This document shows, piece by piece, positions 12,883-17,106 of a DNA stretch of 17,106 nt. The stretch comes from JAJTZA01 sp041749815 (GTDB lineage Bacteria; Verrucomicrobiota; Verrucomicrobiia; Chthoniobacterales; Terrimicrobiaceae), in contig JBGTAR010000290.1 in NCBI GenBank assembly GCA_041749815.1, forward strand, positions 1 through 17,106, written 5' to 3'. Position 1 is the first letter of the stretch; each line of letters begins with the position of its first letter. A program made the position numbers and the translations under genes. The notes beneath the pieces are model-generated. The model did no database searches and had not been told where the DNA came from. It worked only from the letters and a program-made list of their open reading frames with translations.

Positions 12883-15768
12883 TCAACTGCGCGTGATTTG
12901 CAAGCCGAGGTGGGAAACAGAAAAATTCACAAAGCGGGCCATGGGATTGGGCGGTGAGGACTCCAATTCGGACTGAAGGCGCCTGGCAGATTCTTCATCT
13001 TTGGCGAGAAAGAGGGCGTATCCCCCTCCTCCCGCTCCGAGGAGCTTGGCCCCGGATGTAAAATCCGCCGTTCGGCGAAAGATGTCCGCAATGGGGGGTG
13101 GATTGGTTCCTGCATCAAGACGGCAGTTCAATTGCCAGCTCCTCGCGACCGCTTCGGAAACCTCATTCCATCGCCCATGCGACAGTGCCTCAAAGGTCAC
13201 ATCGGCATTTCGACGAATATCCCCAACCACGGAAAGGTGTTTGTGCGAATTGAGAAACATTCCCCTCACAATTTCCCTCAGGATGCCGGAAGCCATGCGG
13301 GTGATTCCCGTATAATATAACCTTGCGGAGGCAAGGCTGTTGGAGGAGTCGAAGAGATGATCCGGCAACCACCGCAGCGACACCTGCTGCGAAAGCCCCG
13401 GAGTGGTTTCGATAAACTTGATTCCCCGATAGATGGCGCCAGCCTGGTCCTGCCAGCCTCCACCGGTTGTCAGCATCTGCTCGACGGCGAGCGTGAGTTT
13501 CACAATCGCGGCATGATCCCAGCCCAAATTGCAGGCATCAGAAAGGGCTCCCAACAAAGTGGCGGCCAGGATGCTGCTTGTCCCCAGCCCCGATCCCTTG
13601 GGGGCAGCCGCCAAAAGCGAGATTTCCAGACCTCCTCCAAAGGCTTCCAACTGTTCCCTCAAACTGGAAAAACCAAAACCCTCCTGAAAATCCGGGTGAA
13701 AGCCCGCCAGACAAAGGGCCGCTCTCGCCAGGGCAAATCCACTGCCGGGCTCCGCAAAACGCCCAAGATCCTCGTAAGTTGTGATTCGTGCCTCCACCCC
13801 CAGATCAATGGACTTCAAAACGATCATCGGACTTTCTGCCGTCTTCAAAAACACTTGAACCGGAGGCTGGCCATTCACATCCACGGCAAGGTTCACAACG
13901 CCCCCACCCATTTGAAAACAGTAGGGCGGCGTGTCGGACCAACCACCCGCCAGGTCAAGGCGCACGGGGCTGCGGCCCCAGACAATTTGATCCTCCAGCG
14001 TGGACCGCACCGGTTGTCCAAGAAATGGGCGGATGGACCGAATGATGGCCTGGGCCAAGATTTGAAATGCTTCCGCCTCGGCCTGAGCTGCCTGGCCGGG
14101 GTCCCCTCGCCGCAGAACCTCCGCACGAAACATGGCATCGTGAACGGCCACCAAAGGGTCGGCTGTTTCGATGGCCTGCAACTTCTCATCAGGGTAGAGC
14201 CTGGCCGCCGACAAAAGATCCAATCGAAAAAAAGGATTAACCCGGGAGTTGGCCCTCATCCGCGGCAGCGTGAGGCCAATCAATTTTTCCCTTTGGACCT
14301 GAAGGCGGCGCACATTGCACTCCTCCGCAATTTGCATCGCGGAAAGACGGCGCGATAAAAATATTCCCCGAGAGTCAACATCGTCTTCGGGCTCGTCCGC
14401 AATCAACCAGTGGAGGAATTTTGACGTGAGCTCCTTGGGATCAACAACCGGAAAAATTGGGGCTCGCTGGATGTCCACCATGGGATCAATGCCTGCATCG
14501 GTGAGGGTCATCCCCCGGCGTTCAAACCAACGGAGAGCTGTTTTCCCAATCCAGTGGGTCGCAGGATCTCCGAGAGGCCCGCTGAACGAATCATCAAACC
14601 CATAGCACCTCACACAAAAATCGTTCTCTCCCATGGGCGAAATATCGAGGCAGGTCCCCGCAGGCAACTCGAGTTCCAAGGAAACGTCGGGAATGCCGGT
14701 GATCACATGCTCGGAGGAGAGCTGCAGATTCGGCGAGGGCGTGGAGTTTTCCACCCAGATGTGGTGATTCGAAGCATTTCGTGTGAGAAATGGAAAATCC
14801 GCATTCAACACATAAATATCCGGGTGGGGCTTGAGATCCATCGGGCTGCTCCGGAGTTGATCGAGTTGGCTGTTTTGCAGGGCTGAGATGGATTCTATCA
14901 TCTGACGGCTGGTGCCGAGATGATAGAACTCTGCTCCGGTGAGCGGGGTCACCGCCGCAGTCAACCCGGAGATCTGCGGATCAGGAGTTGTGGGCATCGC
15001 TCCGAGTGCCGGGCCAAAGCCGGAATAGATTTCGTATGCACCCGTCATTCCCTGTTCAAATTCCTGGGCTTCCGGAATCCATCCACACTTGCCCAACAGG
15101 GTTCGGATAGCCGCAGGTCCCAGGAGCCAAATCCCGGTATCCACCATGCAGAGAAAGTCCGAGGAGTGTTCACGAATGGTCTCCGGTGCGGGCTTCTGTT
15201 TGAAAAAGGCAAGGTCCTCTGGAGATTCGCGGCGGGAAAAAAACACTCCAAAATCCGAGGCGGCCTCTGGAGCAACCCACATCCCCAAACCAAGGACGTC
15301 GGCCTTGGGGAATTCCGGCAGGCGATCTGGAAATTTCAGCACCACGTCCCCACTGCAAACCATCAGGGGATAATCTTGCCCGGCCACTTCCATCACGGCA
15401 TCAAAGGCTGGCAGCATAAAATCCAGCAGGGTTCCATCAATCCTCTGACCAAGTGACCAGCGCAAAGCCGGCAGGGGCGTGAAGATCTTTCCGCTGGGCG
15501 CATAGGCTGGCAGGCGGCGGCTTTGCCCACCAGCCAACATCACCAACTTGGGAAATTCCCCAATCCACTCTTCAAACCGTCCCGGTTGTCCAAAGGCCTT
15601 CCAATCCTCAAATAAAATCTGAACAACTCCACCGCCCGATCCAAGTTTGCGGCCCGGGGGATCACAGGCCGCAAACCATTCCGGAAAGGGCCGTTTTTTG
15701 TCCTCCCCAATGGCATCAACCATGGCCGGAGGAAGGGAAAGCAGGATCTGACGTGGGGGGTGGCTCAT
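12883..15768 (-). CDS. fkp: Bifunctional L-fucokinase / L-fucose-1-phosphate guanylyltransferase
   Basis: Two-step salvage enzyme: phosphorylates free L-fucose, then uses GTP to make GDP-fucose, the donor for fucosylated surface glycans. The 961-residue length matches FKP of Bacteroides. The N-terminal half holds the guanylyltransferase motifs KLGSGGG (41-47) and LAGGQSRRLPAYAPSGKI (78-95). The C-terminal GHMP kinase has GRSPVRLDLAGGWSD (598-612), the phosphate loop PKGSGLGTSS (723-732), GGGWQDQAGA (769-778) and GAGGGGYALF (911-920). The two domains are joined by a long linker and left-handed-helix-like region (about 315-500). The gene lies 18 bases after the HAD gene's stop, so it is in the same transcript as HAD and probably lysA. 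No fucosyltransferase or fucose transporter is in the window. Confidence 0.95.
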   Translation of the reverse strand: MSHPPRQILLSLPPAMVDAIGEDKKRPFPEWFAACDPPGRKLGSGGGVVQILFEDWKAFGQPGRFEEWIGEFPKLVMLAGGQSRRLPAYAPSGKIFTPLPALRWSLGQRIDGTLLDFMLPAFDAVMEVAGQDYPLMVCSGDVVLKFPDRLPEFPKADVLGLGMWVAPEAASDFGVFFSRRESPEDLAFFKQKPAPETIREHSSDFLCMVDTGIWLLGPAAIRTLLGKCGWIPEAQEFEQGMTGAYEIYSGFGPALGAMPTTPDPQISGLTAAVTPLTGAEFYHLGTSRQMIESISALQNSQLDQLRSSPMDLKPHPDIYVLNADFPFLTRNASNHHIWVENSTPSPNLQLSSEHVITGIPDVSLELELPAGTCLDISPMGENDFCVRCYGFDDSFSGPLGDPATHWIGKTALRWFERRGMTLTDAGIDPMVDIQRAPIFPVVDPKELTSKFLHWLIADEPEDDVDSRGIFLSRRLSAMQIAEECNVRRLQVQREKLIGLTLPRMRANSRVNPFFRLDLLSAARLYPDEKLQAIETADPLVAVHDAMFRAEVLRRGDPGQAAQAEAEAFQILAQAIIRSIRPFLGQPVRSTLEDQIVWGRSPVRLDLAGGWSDTPPYCFQMGGGVVNLAVDVNGQPPVQVFLKTAESPMIVLKSIDLGVEARITTYEDLGRFAEPGSGFALARAALCLAGFHPDFQEGFGFSSLREQLEAFGGGLEISLLAAAPKGSGLGTSSILAATLLGALSDACNLGWDHAAIVKLTLAVEQMLTTGGGWQDQAGAIYRGIKFIETTPGLSQQVSLRWLPDHLFDSSNSLASARLYYTGITRMASGILREIVRGMFLNSHKHLSVVGDIRRNADVTFEALSHGRWNEVSEAVARSWQLNCRLDAGTNPPPIADIFRRTADFTSGAKLLGAGGGGYALFLAKDEESARRLQSELESSPPNPMARFVNFSVSHLGLQITRS

Positions 15769-15786
15769 GTCATCGGGAGGAACTAC

Positions 15787-16404
15787 CTAACCGAGAATCG
15801 CGCGAAGTTCATTCAGCCCCTGACAAATCAGCGGAGGATTGGCAGGGAGAAGTTTTTGGACGGAATCAAACCCGGTCAGGACCGCGACGCCCATCACGCC
15901 CCCATGACGGGCCGTCTCGATGTCATGCACCATGTCCCCCACAAAGATTGTCTCCGAAGGCTTCAAGTCATGGTCATGCAAGATTTCGCGGATCTTTTCC
16001 CGCTTGTCGGCAATCCCGACATACGCGTGCTCAAAAAAATCTTTGACGCCAAGCCGACCCGCTTGGAGTTCAAAGTGGGCTGGCTTGATCGTACTCAGAA
16101 GGAAGGTCCTCCGCCCGGTGACCTTGCAGAATTCCAGAAAATCAAAAGCTCCCGGCAGCAGTTCCACGTCATCATTCAATTCATGAAAAAATCTCTCGTA
16201 GAGGGCCTCAAGTCCCTCTTCGGTCGCCTCTGGAAGAAGCTCCGCGTAGAAACCGGAAAAAGGGAGACGGAAATGCTGACGGAATTCCTCCAGCGTGAGG
16301 TCACTTCGTCCGTAATGACGAAAGATCGCATTGGTCGCGACCAGCACCGGGCCGAGGTCATCTGCCAGCGTCCCGGACCAGTCAAGAAGGATATTTTTGA
16401 TCAT
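15787..16404 (-). CDS. HAD-superfamily hydrolase with altered DxD motif
   Basis: A 205-residue phosphatase-like HAD protein with a helical C1 cap (about 17-85) and the four motifs: I DWSGTL (nucleophile Asp8), II STIKP (Ser104/Thr105), III DKREK (Lys134 or Lys137), IV GDMVHD (Asp157, Asp161). Motif I has Ser10 in place of the second Asp that normally acts as general acid/base. The arrangement resembles phosphoglycolate-phosphatase-like proteins; phosphonatases have Ala at this position, but their cap lysine is not obvious here. GGGAAG lies about 12 bases before the ATG. The start overlaps the dciA stop by four bases and the gene precedes fkp by 18 bases. Substrate unknown; sugar phosphate clearance next to FKP is a guess. 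Confidence 0.88.
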   Translation of the reverse strand: MIKNILLDWSGTLADDLGPVLVATNAIFRHYGRSDLTLEEFRQHFRLPFSGFYAELLPEATEEGLEALYERFFHELNDDVELLPGAFDFLEFCKVTGRRTFLLSTIKPAHFELQAGRLGVKDFFEHAYVGIADKREKIREILHDHDLKPSETIFVGDMVHDIETARHGGVMGVAVLTGFDSVQKLLPANPPLICQGLNELRAILG

Positions 16405-16757
16405 CGAAATCTGACTTCCCGGATCACTTTCTCACCAAATTTTGCGCGTAATTTGCGCAGCACCTCCGGCTTCCATGTCCGGTCCAGTTCATAACGAATG
16501 GCGGGTTGAAGCACTTGAACCATCAACACGCCACGCTGAATTGAAACTGGTGCGGAGTGAGAGGCCAGAAAATCACCGACGATTTCCCGCCATGCCAAAC
16601 GAATCTGTTCCTCGTTGAGAAAATCCGACAACCCCAACTTGGGAAGGAGCTTTTTGAGAGCATCTCCCACGGTGATGCAGCGATCGGGTTTTTCACTGCC
16701 ATCTGGCAAACCGCGCCAATCTTCGAGAACAAGCTTTCGAAGACTCTCAACGCGCAT
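16401..16757 (-). CDS. dciA: DciA-like DUF721 protein
   Basis: A 118-residue protein matching DUF721: ITVGDALKKLLPKLGLSDFL, then AWREIVGDFLASHSAPVSIQ, LMVQVLQPAIRYELDR and LRKLRAKFGEKVIREVRFR, the family's usual order of helix, W-x-x-x-V helix and beta strands. In other bacteria DciA loads the replicative helicase DnaB. The family is not strictly conserved in function, so the loader role here is inferred. No dnaA or gyrB gene is in view, though dciA is often near them. The start lies 27 bases after the ferredoxin stop and the stop overlaps the HAD gene (ATGA). Confidence 0.85.
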   Translation of the reverse strand: MRVESLRKLVLEDWRGLPDGSEKPDRCITVGDALKKLLPKLGLSDFLNEEQIRLAWREIVGDFLASHSAPVSIQRGVLMVQVLQPAIRYELDRTWKPEVLRKLRAKFGEKVIREVRFR

Positions 16758-16765
16758 GACTGAAG

Positions 16766-16781
16766 CTGCCGGTGCCGGCAG
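16766..16781. terminator. Hairpin between ferredoxin and dciA genes
   Basis: CTGCCGG and CCGGCAG form a perfect inverted repeat (6-bp stem with GTGC loop is the likely folded form) in the 27-base gap between the ferredoxin stop and the dciA start. With no U-tract following it is more likely an attenuator or a structure affecting dciA translation than a full terminator. Confidence 0.3.
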
Positions 16782-16784
16782 GCG

Positions 16785-17018
16785 TTATTCTCCGTCGCTG
16801 CCGATGGCCTCAACAGGACAACCTTCCAAAGCCTCCTTGCACTGGGCCTCTTCTTCAGGGGTCTCCGCCTGTTTGAAGACATAACTGTGGCCCCCATCGT
16901 CATCTCGTGTGAAGTTATTTGGGGCGGTCTCACGACAAAGATCACAGTCGATGCACTGGTCATCAACATAAAATTTCCCCGTAACATTTTGAGCATACTT
17001 GTTTGCGACGTCTGCCAT
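16785..17018 (-). CDS. Small single-cluster ferredoxin
   Basis: A 77-residue cytoplasmic electron carrier. CIDCDLC (Cys22, Cys25, Cys28) and the CP motif in LEGCPVEAIG (Cys67) provide four cluster ligands, as in 4Fe-4S ferredoxins of the Fer4_13-like type; Cys60 is an additional cysteine in the second half. The overall acidic character is normal. It is first in the minus-strand run to lysA. The ATG at 17018 is preceded by a purine-rich AAAGAA about 12 bases upstream. The partner is unknown. Between it and the right edge lie 88 bases with no gene seen and no convincing promoter. Confidence 0.92.
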   Translation of the reverse strand: MADVANKYAQNVTGKFYVDDQCIDCDLCRETAPNNFTRDDDGGHSYVFKQAETPEEEAQCKEALEGCPVEAIGSDGE

Positions 17019-17106
17019 AAGTGATAATTCTTTAAGAACCGAGAATCAGACACGACTGCTTGGAATGCAACCGTTTTTTCGGAAAGTCACCATTTCCCAC
17101 CCACAA

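Noticed and set aside
13357..14358. Long 333-residue plus-strand ORF opposite fkp
   Set aside because: It is the antisense shadow of fkp, which has full motif support; the ORF has no recognisable domain and low-complexity basic composition.
15760..16494. 244-residue plus-strand ORF opposite the HAD and dciA genes
   Set aside because: Antisense shadow of two well-supported genes with no family features of its own.

Overview
The window looks like a piece of chromosome from a Verrucomicrobiota-type bacterium. This is inferred from the mix of a verrucomicrobial-style prepilin protein with a conserved C-terminal H-x-G segment, a PEP-CTERM (VPEP) surface protein, an FKP-type fucokinase/GDP-fucose pyrophosphorylase and a short cyanobacterial/verrucomicrobial-like ferredoxin. 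Base composition is moderately GC-rich, most start codons lack a strong Shine-Dalgarno sequence, and genes are closely packed with several 4-base overlaps. No rRNA, tRNA, CRISPR array, transposase or insertion sequence was found, and no stretch over 300 bases lacks a gene.

Layout. (1) 2-3237, plus strand: the end of a two-helix membrane protein gene overlaps trpC (tryptophan synthesis), followed by rmlB/rfbB (dTDP-glucose 4,6-dehydratase, surface-sugar synthesis). (2) 3247-4057, minus strand: a secreted papain-fold (CHAP/NlpC-like) protein preceded by a tiny single-helix membrane ORF, with a perfect TATAAT box upstream. (3) 4058-4307: an AT-rich divergent control region with paired TACGTA palindromes. 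(4) 4308-5963, plus strand: a prepilin-like protein and a PEP-CTERM protein, six bases apart. (5) 6059-10404, plus strand: a four-gene run of a pseudo-cyclase/STAND-ATPase/TPR protein, an unknown beta-rich protein, a small GAF-domain protein, and a cytoplasmic subtilase whose start overlaps the GAF stop. (6) 10442-11542: a small minus-strand protein resembling the N-terminal part of an anti-sigma factor, divergent from an ECF-like sigma factor gene. (7) 11539-17018, minus strand: ferredoxin, dciA (DUF721), HAD phosphatase, FKP and lysA, a compact housekeeping/biosynthesis run.

The most interesting part is 6059-11542. A STAND ATPase with a cyclase-like domain that has lost substrate-binding residues, a GAF sensor, and a signal-less, prodomain-less subtilase with a changed oxyanion-hole residue form a plausible intracellular sense-and-cleave module, with a sigma factor and possible antagonist next door. 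The architecture recalls STAND-protease conflict and signalling systems, but this exact set is not one I recognise. That the parts work together is inference from gene order.
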